A stretch of 64,000 nt of DNA from positions 806,001-870,000 of the forward strand of contig NZ_CP099547.1 of NCBI RefSeq assembly GCF_023973165.1, written 5' to 3'. The stretch's first letter is position 1; every line of letters begins with the position of its first letter. Shown here piece by piece: positions 1 to 8,397 of the stretch. The position numbers were made by a program, and so were the translations under genes. Under the pieces are notes generated by a model, which was not told where the DNA came from, made no database searches, and saw only the letters and a list, made by a program, of their open reading frames with translations. The DNA is from Arcanobacterium pinnipediorum. Lineage in GTDB: Bacteria; Actinomycetota; Actinomycetes; Actinomycetales; Actinomycetaceae.

Positions 1-27
1 AGGATTTTCTTTGTTTTGAGGTTTGAT

Positions 28-1424
28 GGCTCTTCGGATTTTGGCGGGGTTAGGGGTAGATTGTGTTGAGGAGTCGCCAGTTGGGTTTGCCTGCGTAGAG
101 GAGGCATCTGATGCGGTAGTTGGTGAAGTTGGTAAATCCGTAGCCGATTCTTTTGATGCGTTTGATGAGGTTGTTCATGGCTTCGGTGATCGAGTTCGAT
201 AGGCGGGCGTGGTGGTAGGCCAGGATCTGGTGATACCAGTTTTTAAGTGTTCGGCTAAGTTGTTGGATTTCTTGGGGCATGAAGTCCTGGCTGGTGTGGT
301 TGATGAGTTGATCAAGCATGGTTTGAGCGGTGGTGATGTTGTCTTGAGCGTAGAAATTTCGGAGGCGTTCTTTGACACGGTAAGCGATAGCGACTTCACC
401 ATGAGGGTCTCCTAAGCGTAAAAGTGATTCGATCCGATGTTGTGTTTTATCGGTGAGTTTTTCTTGTCCGTAGACAAGTTGGCGTCTTATACGGTAGAGC
501 GGGTCGGTTTTTCGTCCGCGGTGTCCAAGTGTTTGTTGTTGAACACGCCGGCGTACACGATCAAGGGCTCGGTTAGCTAATGTGATGACGTGGAAGTGGT
601 CAGCGACTTGGGTAGCGTGTGGTGTGACCACGTTGAAAACAGCCCGGTAGGCCGGGCTCATATCGAGTGTGGCATAGCTGATTCCTTGTTTCCAATAGGT
701 AGGGAAGCGGTGAAGGAAACGGGCAACCTCAACATAGTTACGGCTTGGAATAATATCAATGATCTGGTGGTTGGCTACATCGCATAGCGTGGTCACATAT
801 TGGGTAGGGCGTTTGTTCAAACGAACGAAACTTGTCTCGTCAAGACCGATTGCAGGAGTTTGAGATAAACGTTTACGATCAGCATCAAGTAAGGCCTGCC
901 CGTAGACGGTCACGGTATGGTTAATCGTGTGCCAATCACAGCCCAGCTCGGCAGCGACTTCACTTATTGTCCGTCCCATTCCTACTTGCCTGGTCGCCCA
1001 TTTAGCTGCCCTGGTCGTTAACCGACAGTGTCTACTAGCAATGCGTTTGTCCTGGCTTGTCCATGACCCCATATCGCATTGATGGTTAGGACAATACCAG
1101 CGGTGTTTACGCCAGATCAAACCCATGGGGCGTCCGTAAACGGGCAGATCGATATAAGGAACTCGTGGCCTATCCTTGACTCGTGCCCGTACCTTGCATC
1201 GAGGACACACCACGGTGTTAAGATCTTGCTCGATCTCGATTGACTGGTGTGGTCCGTGACGATGATAAGCCACAGGCACAACATCTTTTAAACTCAGCAA
1301 ACGAGCCACGATTACGTTAGGATCAGAACTGGTGAAGATAGTTTCAGGTTTTTTGCTCACACTCTAAGCATGAACTATCTTCACCACTTTCACATCCCCT
1401 AACCCCGCCAAAATCCGAAGAGCC
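28..1424 (-). mobile_element. Complete ISL3-family insertion sequence
   Basis: The element is bounded by 29-bp inverted repeats at 28-56 and 1396-1424, both starting ggctcttcggattttggcgg when read inward. It is flanked by the 8-bp direct repeat ggtttgat at 20-27 and 1425-1432, which is the target-duplication size typical of ISL3. It contains one intact transposase on the minus strand whose stop codon lies inside the left repeat, so there is no spare sequence at that end. Intact ends, duplication and reading frame suggest a recent insertion that may still be mobile. Confidence 0.95.
50..1360 (-). CDS. ISL3 family transposase, intact
   Basis: A 436-residue DDE transposase that cuts and joins the ends of its own insertion sequence. 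An N-terminal zinc-binding module is visible (CPRC at residues 52-55, then C90 and C95). A helix-turn-helix-like stretch around 128-150 (TISEVAAELG) follows. The likely catalytic triad is D174 (GLDETSF), D233 (TLDMSPAYR) and E393 (ITEAMNNLIKRIKR). The length is normal for ISL3. The start is 36 bp inside the right inverted repeat. It is related to the broken copy at 4710-6019 along its whole length but clearly diverged from it, so the two are relatives rather than a recent duplication. Confidence 0.95.
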   Translation of the reverse strand: MSKKPETIFTSSDPNVIVARLLSLKDVVPVAYHRHGPHQSIEIEQDLNTVVCPRCKVRARVKDRPRVPYIDLPVYGRPMGLIWRKHRWYCPNHQCDMGSWTSQDKRIASRHCRLTTRAAKWATRQVGMGRTISEVAAELGCDWHTINHTVTVYGQALLDADRKRLSQTPAIGLDETSFVRLNKRPTQYVTTLCDVANHQIIDIIPSRNYVEVARFLHRFPTYWKQGISYATLDMSPAYRAVFNVVTPHATQVADHFHVITLANRALDRVRRRVQQQTLGHRGRKTDPLYRIRRQLVYGQEKLTDKTQHRIESLLRLGDPHGEVAIAYRVKERLRNFYAQDNITTAQTMLDQLINHTSQDFMPQEIQQLSRTLKNWYHQILAYHHARLSNSITEAMNNLIKRIKRIGYGFTNFTNYRIRCLLYAGKPNWRLLNTIYP

Positions 1425-1432
1425 GGTTTGAT

Positions 1433-1834
1433 GTCTCGCTCCATTTGTCCGCTTTTGAGGTTTGCGGTTTCGCGAAGTTGCGGGTTTAATCCAGTTCCTA
1501 GCCTTTAGAACTTCGAGTTGGGTTTGTGCCGTTATTCAGGTCTGCCCTCGGGGCACAGGCCACTGCAATAGCTGTTTTTTACGTGACACATCTGCCGAGA
1601 AACGAGCTCGATCATCAAGAAACCAGAGTACTCTGTCTCGAAACTGGGGAATACGGGGTGATGTCCCCATATATGGGCCTATCGCCCCGTATACCCCGGT
1701 TTTGGAACGGCTTGAGGTCTTATTTGGGAGAGAGAAGCAGGTTACCAAGCGGTGGATTACGTCACATAGCTAAACCAGTCTCAGTTGGCAGGAAAGATTG
1801 TGGATAACTTTCTTGAATTGTGACCAGAGTTTGA
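1433..1834. other. Intergenic stretch with hairpin, no gene
   Basis: Between the ISL3 element and the promoter at 1813 no convincing gene is present. Short open frames here run through a palindrome and lack ribosome sites. The only structured part is the hairpin at 1641-1703. Confidence 0.6.
1641..1703. repeat. Hairpin repeat copy 1 (about 63 bp, imperfect)
   Basis: An inverted repeat whose arms read aaactggggaatacgggg and ccccgtataccccggttt, with internal gatgtcccc around a short AT-rich centre. It is a degenerate member of the family seen again at 8210-8271 and 23363-23426. Its right flank (aacggcttgaggtcttat) resembles the flank of copy 2 (aacttatagtcttat). It could act as a bidirectional terminator or a mobile palindromic unit; there is no T-tract directly after it. 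Confidence 0.8.
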
Positions 1835-1840
1835 TACATT
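1813..1840 (+). promoter_or_regulatory. Promoter of the 1847 gene, probably leaderless
   Basis: TTGAAT at 1813-1818 and TACATT at 1835-1840 are separated by 16 bp. The ATG follows six bases after the -10 box, leaving no room for a ribosome site, so the transcript is predicted to start at or next to the start codon. Confidence 0.6.
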
Positions 1841-1846
1841 TGCGTC

Positions 1847-2464
1847 ATGTATAAGGTAAATCTTTCATCAAAGGCTCGTTTCGCCGGTGTAGTGTTATCA
1901 CTGATAGTTGTTCTTGGTGGTTGTTCGTCGAGCAGCGAGACTATGGATCAGCCAATGCCAGTAGATCCGGCGCACTCGAGCGCAGAAAAGGATAGCGGGT
2001 ATAAGATTCCGCCTCGTCCTGTTGTTGAACCATTGGTAGATCCAGAATTGACGGGTGATAATCGCAATGATGCAATTATCGTCGCACGACATTTTGTACA
2101 GACGTATCCGTATATGTTGAAAACTGGTGATGTTTCGTATTGGCAACGCTATTCCGCACCAGAGTGTGAATTCTGTCAGGAAGTTTTAGCCTCCACCGAG
2201 CGACGAAATAAAAGCGGTGCTTGGATCGATGGGGATATAGCATTTCTTGAACAAGTTAATGGGATAGTTGATGAGAGCCAGGCCAAGTATGAAATACAAT
2301 TTCTTGTTGAGCGTACTGGTGTAGTACAACATCTTTCAGAAGGTGACGAAAGTGTAACTGATGAAAAATACCATGTCGTTGTCTCATTGGAAAAGAAGGA
2401 AAACTGGCTTGTGACACGATTCCAGATTGGGCGACCTGAGGGCTTTACTGGAGGTATAGGGTGA
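1847..2464 (+). CDS. Lipoprotein, DUF6318-like
   Basis: A 205-residue predicted lipoprotein. A hydrophobic signal (residues 12-22) ends in the lipobox LGGC, with Cys26 as the lipidated residue, followed by a Ser-rich tether. The mature domain has ARHFVQTYPYMLKTGD and a CEFC pair, a pattern I associate with the actinobacterial DUF6318 family; the assignment is from memory of the family and is tentative. Its function is unknown. Its TGA overlaps the GTG of the next gene (GTGA at 2461-2464), so the two are probably translationally coupled. It starts the four-gene cluster 1847-3983, which lies between two ISL3 elements. Confidence 0.75.
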   Translation: MYKVNLSSKARFAGVVLSLIVVLGGCSSSSETMDQPMPVDPAHSSAEKDSGYKIPPRPVVEPLVDPELTGDNRNDAIIVARHFVQTYPYMLKTGDVSYWQRYSAPECEFCQEVLASTERRNKSGAWIDGDIAFLEQVNGIVDESQAKYEIQFLVERTGVVQHLSEGDESVTDEKYHVVVSLEKKENWLVTRFQIGRPEGFTGGIG

Positions 2465-3246
2465 AGGGGTACCTCGTCGGAATACTCGTGTTAACGATTC
2501 CGTTCAGTCGATCGTCGGATGAAGTTGATAGCTGGAGGAATCAGATAATCGCGGATTCAGTGTATGTCGAAGGATCTTCAGACTATTTGGGTTCTGTATC
2601 CGAAGGAGCTGATAGAACAGAACCGATAGCCGATTTTGTTGAACCCATTTTTGTGCCACCGAGTTATACACTGGCGGATTTTTGTGCCCGAGTCCCGATG
2701 CCAGAAGGTATCCCAATTGGATTTGGTTTAGGAAATCTTGCTGAACTCGAACGGCAACGTGACCAGATATGCGCTGAAGATCCTGATAATTCCCCATCAC
2801 TAGCAGAAATTTCCGAAGCATTCAAAGACCAAGCCAGCGCGGTAATTAATGGTGGCCAGCTACAAAATCAACCAGCGAATGTAGCTCTCCTTCTCAACAA
2901 AGAAACCTATTTCTCTAGCACGGCAGCTAGTCATAGCGCCGCGCTCAATGTAGCTGGTCATAGCATCTCAATCAAGCTCACGCCGACGTCGTATCACTGG
3001 GATTTTGGTGATGGCGAGGAACAAAAAACAGCCTCAGCTGGCGGGATCTGGCCAGATGGTCAAGTACGCCACGCTTACCAGCGCAGTGGCACCTATCAGC
3101 CGGCTGTGACTGTTACATGGTCAGCCATCGCGCAATTACCGTCAGGAAGCTGGGTACCAGTGCCAGGAATTGGTTATACGCGTGTTTTAGGCCAGGAATT
3201 AGTCGTCAACGAAGCTCGAGCAGTTCTCACTTACAATTCGCGCTAA
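2461..3246 (+). CDS. Exported protein with PKD domain
   Basis: A 261-residue protein with a short hydrophobic N-terminus (KGYLVGILVLTIPF) that looks like a signal sequence with a weak cleavage site. The C-terminal third carries a PKD-type immunoglobulin-like fold signature: YHWDFGDGE near residue 180, then HAYQRSGTYQPAVTVTW. PKD domains usually mediate extracellular protein or carbohydrate contact; no catalytic domain is visible. The GTG start overlaps the stop of the upstream lipoprotein gene. The central region has three cysteines, possibly disulphide-bonded outside the cell. Its partner is inferred to be the lipoprotein it is coupled with. Confidence 0.75.
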   Translation: MKGYLVGILVLTIPFSRSSDEVDSWRNQIIADSVYVEGSSDYLGSVSEGADRTEPIADFVEPIFVPPSYTLADFCARVPMPEGIPIGFGLGNLAELERQRDQICAEDPDNSPSLAEISEAFKDQASAVINGGQLQNQPANVALLLNKETYFSSTAASHSAALNVAGHSISIKLTPTSYHWDFGDGEEQKTASAGGIWPDGQVRHAYQRSGTYQPAVTVTWSAIAQLPSGSWVPVPGIGYTRVLGQELVVNEARAVLTYNSR

Positions 3247-3255
3247 ACTACAATC

Positions 3256-3495
3256 GTGGACGCAAAAAATAATCCCCCAGAGAAAGCCGAAGATACGTCG
3301 GCAAAATTATCCCCCGAAGAGCTCAAGGCCTTGAAAGCAGCTCAAAAAAGGTATTTCTTCTATGCGCTGATAGCAGGTCTCGTTCTCCTTGTTTTAGGAG
3401 TCTATGCCGGGCAAAACTTTGCTCGATCGACTTCTGGAGACATGATGCCAGTAACAACCGTCAGCGACCATTTCCATGGAGTAAGTGAATGCTAG
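3256..3495 (+). CDS. Small single-pass membrane protein
   Basis: A 79-residue protein with a charged, cytoplasmic-looking N-terminus (residues 1-33, rich in Lys and Glu), one transmembrane segment (about 35-52, YFFYALIAGLVLLVLGVY) and a short outer tail. The GTG start lies nine bases after the PKD gene. No family is recognised. The stop overlaps the start of the next gene (ATGCTAG at 3489-3495), which supports an operon. No ribosome site of note precedes the start, so translation may depend on coupling. Confidence 0.65.
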   Translation: MDAKNNPPEKAEDTSAKLSPEELKALKAAQKRYFFYALIAGLVLLVLGVYAGQNFARSTSGDMMPVTTVSDHFHGVSEC

Positions 3496-3983
3496 GTAAG
3501 AAAAATTATCCCCATTTCCTTAAAAACTCTGCAGGAGTCATGCCGGCTACCGCGAGCAAAATTGCTGGAGATGAGGAAAAATGGATAGCTGCATGGACCA
3601 CAGAGATGGCTCTAGTCTCGTCTGATGGGCAACGGCAAATATATGAATGGTATGAGTTCGAGACCGCATCCTGGGATGAAGATACACGTATTCTTTCGAT
3701 GACCTTCGTCGAACCCGGAACCGAACCTATAGCGATCAAACTTGGCAGCGATGCTAACGATTCGATGCTGACAATGATTCACGAGCGAGTTGAGCGATCG
3801 ATCGTCTGTCAAGGTTTCGCCGATCTGCCCTCAGGAGGCGTTGCCAGGGGACAAGTACGCAGACGCGCAGATGAAACTCTCTTCATTCAAATTATCGTCG
3901 ACCACGAACCTCTGGCAACCGATTTGCCAGCGTTAAACCAGCTCGAAACTGAGTTACGAGATATGGTCGGCCTAGAGAGCTAA
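3489..3983 (+). CDS. Unknown soluble protein of the 1847 cluster
   Basis: A 164-residue protein without a signal peptide or membrane segment. It looks like a mixed alpha/beta domain (repeated strands such as TRILSMTFVEPG and ETLFIQIIVDHEP) but matches no family I recognise. It overlaps the preceding small membrane gene by seven bases, so the four genes 1847-3983 form one transcription unit. It may act at the cytoplasmic face with the membrane protein; that is inference from the layout only. There is no clear terminator before the tRNA gene 119 bp downstream. Confidence 0.65.
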   Translation: MLGKKNYPHFLKNSAGVMPATASKIAGDEEKWIAAWTTEMALVSSDGQRQIYEWYEFETASWDEDTRILSMTFVEPGTEPIAIKLGSDANDSMLTMIHERVERSIVCQGFADLPSGGVARGQVRRRADETLFIQIIVDHEPLATDLPALNQLETELRDMVGLES

Positions 3984-4101
3984 TCGCGGTATAGCAACAA
4001 AAACTCCTGTTCGCTTTGTGATGGACCTTACAAAATGGGCTAAATTGCGATTTTGAATTTGCATCCAGAATAAACACCGTCTATAGTTTTTGGAGTCGCC
4101 T

Positions 4102-4176
4102 TCCCGCATAGCTCAATGGCAGAGCATTCGACTGTTAATCGAAGGGTTGCTGGTTCGAGTCCAGCTGCGGGAGCCA
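4102..4176 (+). tRNA. tRNA-Asn (GTT)
   Basis: A complete cloverleaf: acceptor tcccgca pairs with tgcggga, the anticodon loop reads ctGTTaa, the T-arm is ggttcgagtcc, and CCA is encoded at 4174-4176. Confidence 0.96.
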
Positions 4177-4180
4177 GAAT

Positions 4181-4210
4181 AAAACGCCTAGCATACAAGC
4201 TAGGCGTTTT
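4181..4210 (+). terminator. Terminator after tRNA-Asn
   Basis: A perfect 12-bp stem (aaaacgcctagc / gctaggcgtttt) around atacaa starts five bases after the tRNA. Confidence 0.85.
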
Positions 4211-4452
4211 CGCTATGATGGAGCATAGATTCACCCGCGTTTGCCCCAGCCACGCTATTCTCGCAAAAGATGCGCTACGAGATGCACGAACTGTCACTAA
4301 CGGTTCGTTAAAATATTCCGTAACCTCTGGCGTGCCGATAAAATAATGCATTGTTGCAACAATAGCCCAGCATAGAATCTGCTCGGCTCGCAACCATGTG
4401 CGCTAGTATCGATCGATAGCTCACACTTATAGTACGAAAGCTGGAAATTAGC

Positions 4453-6083
4453 GGCTCTTCGCGTTTTAGCGGGGTGAAACGTTGTTACTCGGTGGGTTTA
4501 CTGGCCTAGTATCAGGTGCTGGTGTAGTGATTTTAAAGTTAGCAGCTGTGTTTTCGTTGGCGTTAATGTGGTGGTGATGAGATTTTTAGTGGCCCGGAAT
4601 AACTATATAAAAGTAAGCAACATACATTGTCTTTGTTAACCCGTTGGTGTTAGTGCGAGCAACACTCGATGATAGAAAATGCCTTGTGATCTTCTCACTG
4701 GTAAACAGGTTACACGAAGATATTATGCAGCAGTCTCCAGTTAGGTTTACCGGCATACAGTAATGCACGAATGCGATAGTTGTTGAAATTCGTGAACCCA
4801 AATCCGATACGTTTAATACGTTTGATGAGATTGTTTAACGCCTCGGTGATGGAATTAGAAAGATGCGTTTGATGATACGCCAAGATTTGAAGCTGCCATC
4901 GTTGTAGCGTGCGTCCTAGCTGCTGAATTTCTGGGGGCATAGCCACATCCAGGCATGTTTGTATCAATTCTGCAAGCATGGTGGTCGCAACACCAAGATC
5001 TGTTTGCTGATAAAACTCTCGTAAGCGTTCTTTTATCCGATACGCAATCGCTACTTCAGCGTGAGGATCTCCTAACACAAGCATGCTTTCTAGACGCTGG
5101 ACCATTGCTGGCAGTAGTTTTTCACTACCATATGTCAGTAAACGCCGAATCTTGTATAAAGGATCTTTTTATGCCCACGGTGTCCCAAGGTCTGATTTTG
5201 TACGCGTCTACGTACAGTATCTAACACACGATTGGCTAACGTAATCACATGGAAATGATCAGCTATTTGAGTTGCCTGGGGTAATACCACGTTATACACA
5301 GCACGGTATGTTGGGCTCATGTCTAAAGTGGCATAGCGGATTCGTGCTTTCCAAGCGTTGGGCTGGTCTTTTAAATAGCGGGCTACGTCTATGTAGTTAC
5401 AGCTTGGGATAATATCAATGATTTGATGATGCTCGACGTCACATACCGTAGTGACATAACTTGTGCGGTGTCCTTGTATGCGAACGAAACTTGTTTCATC
5501 AAGCCCGATTGCGTGAGTCTTGTTTAAACGCTTACGGTCTGCTTGTAGTAACACTTGACCATACATAGTTACTGCATCATTGACTGTGTGCCAAGAACAA
5601 CCAAGTTCAGCTGCGACTTCGCTAATTGTTCGTCCCATGCCTACTTGCTGGGTCGCCCATTTAGCTGCCCTGGTAGTCATCTGGCAACGTTGAGCAGCAA
5701 TACGTTTATCTTGACTTGTCCATGAACCAACATCACATGCAACGTTTGGACAATACCAGCGGTGCTTACGCCATAACAAGCTCATAGACCGACCATAGAC
5801 AGGTAAATCTATATACCGTACTCTTGGCCTTTCTTTAACGCGTGCAAGACTTTCACAACGTGGGCATGTTGGTCTCTTAAGGACTTGTTCAATTTCGATT
5901 TCCTGTTGAGAGCCATGACGGTGATACGCCAAGACGCGAATATCTTTCAAACTCACAAGCCGAGCAAGAATTACGGTAGGATCATAAGCGGTGAAGGTAC
6001 GTTCAAGTTTTTGATTCACACTCTAAGCATGAACTACCTTCACCACTTCTGCATCTCCACACCCCGCTAAAACGCGAAGAGCC
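4453..6083 (-). mobile_element. ISL3-family element, damaged and enlarged
   Basis: Inverted repeats of 24 bp (ggctcttcgcgttttagcgg...) lie at 4453-4476 and 6060-6083. They are flanked by the 8-bp direct repeat aaattagc at 4445-4452 and 6084-6091. The element is 1631 bp, against 1397 bp for the copy at 28-1424. The extra length is a 233-bp non-coding stretch (4477-4709) between the transposase stop and the inverted repeat. The transposase is frameshifted. The intact duplication shows it moved as one unit, so the enlargement probably predates insertion. Confidence 0.92.
4710..6019 (-). pseudogene. ISL3 transposase, single frameshift
   Basis: Reading from 6019, the protein matches the intact ISL3 transposase through QTLGHRGHKK, then leaves frame and stops at 5135. 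The rest (131 residues from 5105 to 4710, including the catalytic ITEALNNLIKRIKR) is in the -1 frame. The break lies at a run of five A on the coding strand (5166-5170); one extra A, or a -1 ribosomal slip on AAG, restores HRGHKKDPLY, matching HRGRKTDPLY of the intact copy. Deletion of one A is the simplest reading. Zinc cysteines and all three catalytic acidic residues are otherwise kept. Confidence 0.88.
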
Positions 6084-6102
6084 AAATTAGCCTAAATCAG
6101 CG

Positions 6103-6108
6103 TAGACT
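6103..6108 (+). promoter_or_regulatory. Possible -10 box of the 6152 small gene
   Basis: TAGACT lies 43 bp before the start codon. The same hexamer precedes the genes at 53227 and 55998. No convincing -35 element is visible, and the ISL3 element ends only 19 bp upstream. Confidence 0.4.
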
Positions 6109-6151
6109 AAGACATGTAAGAGAAGAAAACTAGCCAGCAGGAGGTGAAAAA

Positions 6152-6259
6152 ATGAAGAAGTTCAAGAACCTATTCCGTGCACGCGAAACCTCAAATGCAC
6201 TCATCGTTGAAGCTCGGGCAAAAGATGTCGATTACGCAATCGATTCCCGCACATGGTAA
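6152..6259 (+). CDS. Very small protein (35 aa)
   Basis: An ATG at 6152 is preceded by a near-perfect ribosome site, aggaggtg, five bases upstream. It opens a 35-codon frame starting MKKFKNLFRARETSN and ending DYAIDSRTW. A Rho-independent terminator follows 20 bp after the stop. The N-terminus is basic and amphipathic and the rest is mixed; there is no membrane segment. I do not recognise the family. The strong ribosome site, plausible -10 box and dedicated terminator make it look like a genuine monocistronic gene rather than a chance frame, despite lying between two insertion sequences. Confidence 0.7.
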   Translation: MKKFKNLFRARETSNALIVEARAKDVDYAIDSRTW

Positions 6260-6279
6260 AGAGCAATGCTCATAAGAAG

Positions 6280-6304
6280 GCGCACAATGGGGTGCGCATT
6301 TTTT
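6280..6304 (+). terminator. Terminator of the 35-codon gene
   Basis: Stem gcgcac/gtgcgc with loop aatggg, followed by attttttat. Confidence 0.8.
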
Positions 6305-6533
6305 ATGCCCAAAACTACTCTTATGTATGCGAGAATAGCCCACTAGAACGTGTTACGTGCGTGGAAAGCAAACTAGAGGCAAATACCGATCGCAAAACTG
6401 ACCAGCGTCGATTAGAGACATTTTGCAGACAAATTAGCCCTTCGAGTTTAAATCTGGTTAGAGGAAGATGTTGGTGCGGAGTCACCAGTTGAATTTGCCG
6501 GGCTATTGGACATTGAGTGTTGTTGTTGTGTTT

Positions 6534-6669
6534 GGTTTTCGTTGTTGTAGCGCGTGAAAGTGCGTGTTTTAGTTTGTTGGGGTCAACTAAGTGGTTGGAC
6601 AAAATGTGTTGCTGGACGGGCGGGTTTTCGTTGTTGTAGCGCGTGAAAGTGCGTGTTTTAGTTTGTTGG
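6534..6669 (+). repeat. 47-bp direct repeat inside the IS left end
   Basis: The two copies at 6534-6580 and 6623-6669 are identical by eye (ggttttcgttgttgtagcgc...). They begin within the tandem left ends of the IS1249-type element and stop just before the transposase start. Confidence 0.9.
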
Positions 6670-6684
6670 TGTTGTGTTCATTGT

Positions 6685-7793
6685 ATGAACACTTCTTTAT
6701 GTCCTATATGTAGCAGTAAAATGATTCGTCATGGTCGTACGAGCCGGGGACGGCAGCGTTGGCGGTGTAAAGCGTGTGGGGTGAGATCTTTAAACAGTAT
6801 TGATTCGACTGCTAAGCATTTACAAGAGTTCCTTCGATGGCTGTTAAGCGGTCAAAGGCAACGAGACATGCCTGGGCACGGCAGATCATTTCGTCGACGC
6901 TGTAAAGATTTATGGTCTATCTGGCCGCTTAGTCCTGTGGTTGACGAGGTTCATGATGTTGTTTTTGTTGACGGGATTTATTTAGGGCGTCAAGCGGTGG
7001 TGTTAATTGCTTGTAGTCAAAATTATGTCCTGGGATGGTATGTAGCCCGACGGGAAACTACCCGGGCCTGGAGCGCTTTATTGCAACGTATCGCTCCTGC
7101 ACGGGTTGTGGTCAGTGATGGGGTAGTGGTTTTGCTAAAGCGTTACGACTTACCTGGCCAACAACACGGCATCAACGCTGTACTTTCCATGTGTTTACCC
7201 AAATCAAGCAAGCAACAACTACTCGGCCTAAGCTTCAAGCTTCTATCGAACTATACGATTTAGGAAAAGAACTTATCCGTGTTGTTAACAAAGAACAAGC
7301 TATTACCTGGATAACGAAATATGTTCAATGGGCTAGTGACTGGGAAGATTTCCTTAACGAGAAAACTCTCACTCCAACTGGCTGGTGCTACACTCATCAA
7401 CGTCTGGTCAAAGCACGTAAAATGCTGAACAAACTCATCAAACAAGGACTACTGTTCACCTTTTGTGACCCGGTATGGCAAGTATCGATCCCCTCAATGA
7501 ATAATCGTATTGAAGGAGGGGTTAACGCTTCCTTGCGCTATATGCTCTACCAGCATCGAGGAATGTGTTTAACGAGGAGAATTAAAGCAATTTTCTGGTG
7601 GTGTTACATGCATACGGAGCACCCTTTATCCCCAGCGCAAATCCTCCAGACCATGCCAACAGACCGTCAGATCAACAATGCTTGGCACGCTGCTCGCCTC
7701 GAACACCAAACAAACCAAATACCCCAATGGGGAGACGCTATAGTCTGGAGCGAGCTACACTACACAACCCCCTACCACAACACCTGGGACTAA
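6685..7793 (+). pseudogene. IS1249-type transposase, single frameshift
   Basis: The ATG at 6685 (MNTSLCPICSSKM) opens a protein parallel to the intact transposase at 21769. It has an N-terminal zinc finger (CPIC, CKAC), GRSFRRR and first catalytic Asp in FVDGI. It leaves frame right after VVSDG, at the G run 7120-7123, and stops at 7263. The remainder, including the IEGG glutamate, continues in the -1 frame to 7793. One more G, or a -1 slip on GGGG, restores DGGSGFAKALRL, matching DGGTGFTTARARL of the intact copy. Probably inactive through deletion of one G. Confidence 0.88.
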
Positions 7794-8157
7794 CCCCCAG
7801 CAACACATTTTGTCCTATAGTCCAATTTGCCGGTGTGGGTAGTGCACTGATGTGGTAGTTAGCCTGCATGGTAGTTCCCAGAACCTGAGGCTTTGGTGTT
7901 TAATCTGAATTCTGATTGCTGGTCCATGGGTGGGGTGCAACCCACCTTTCTTACCTTTCTTTCCCACTTCTGAGCATCTCGTCCAGACAGCCGGTCATCC
8001 TGGCCGCCATATCATAGCCATTATTGACTGCTACAGCCAGAAAAGTAGTCCGAAAAACAGCACAATCTGGTCAATAAGCCCATCAACACCTTTTAGCCTG
8101 CCTGCCTACTCTCAACAATCTATTTAAGTAATCGTAGCCGGCCAAACGAACCTGATT

Positions 8158-8271
8158 CTATTCTAAAATGTCGGTTTTTCAGGGTTGGTGGTGAGGTTTA
8201 CTTGTCGCAAAACCGGGGTATTTGGGGCGATGTCCCCGTATATGGGGACATCGCCCCAAATACCCCGGTTT
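8158..8271. repeat. Dispersed intergenic repeat, copy A
   Basis: From ctattctaaaatgtc through agggttggtggtgaggtt to the hairpin, this stretch is clearly homologous to 23312-23426. Weaker similarity appears to extend about 70 bp further upstream in both places (cctgcctac...caat...tat). Each copy lies 340-390 bp downstream of an IS1249-type element. Confidence 0.75.
8210..8271. repeat. Hairpin repeat copy 2 (perfect, 62 bp)
   Basis: A perfect 28-bp stem: aaaccggggtatttggggcg continuing with atgtcccc, loop gtatat, then its exact complement. It is the best conserved member of the family with 1641-1703 and 23363-23426. No T-tract follows on either side, so terminator function is not obvious. Confidence 0.92.
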
Positions 8272-8397
8272 CGGCACAACTTATAGTCTTATCGAGGCTG
8301 AATTCAGGATGAACAATAGTTGGAATGGGTTTATCGAGGGCGACAGCCAGTAGCAGGTGATGTTTGGATGAGATATTAGCGAGTTAGAGTGGAGTTT

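Larger units (their letters stand above)
6500..7823 (+). mobile_element. IS1249-type (IS256-related) element, transposase frameshifted
   Basis: Ends are gggctattggac (from 6500) and gtcctatagtcc (to 7823), imperfect inverted repeats. They are flanked by the 8-bp direct repeat aatttgcc at 6492-6499 and 7824-7831. The left end carries a direct duplication: 47 bp at 6534-6580 recur at 6623-6669 (offset 89). A second end-like motif, ggacaaaatgtgttgctgg at 6597-6615, is an exact 19-bp inverse of the right end at 7797-7815. The same arrangement occurs in the copy at 21588-22936. Confidence 0.88.

Noticed and set aside
1462..1773. Plus-strand frames of 93-103 codons
   Set aside because: They read through the hairpin at 1641-1703 and lack a ribosome site; composition is not protein-like.
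4040..4393. Minus-strand 117-codon frame across tRNA-Asn
   Set aside because: It includes the complement of the tRNA (giving the well-known artefact peptide LEPATLRLTVE) and its terminator, and has no ribosome site.
4586..4801. 71-codon frame in the extra ISL3 segment
   Set aside because: It runs into the 3' end of the transposase in another frame and has no start signal; the extra segment appears non-coding.
4102..7823. Genomic island integrated at tRNA-Asn
   Set aside because: No integrase and no repeat of the tRNA 3' end downstream; the insertion sequences have their own target duplications.
7930..8127. 65-codon frame after the IS1249-type element
   Set aside because: Lies in diverged repeat sequence and is not kept in the related region near 23.2 kb.
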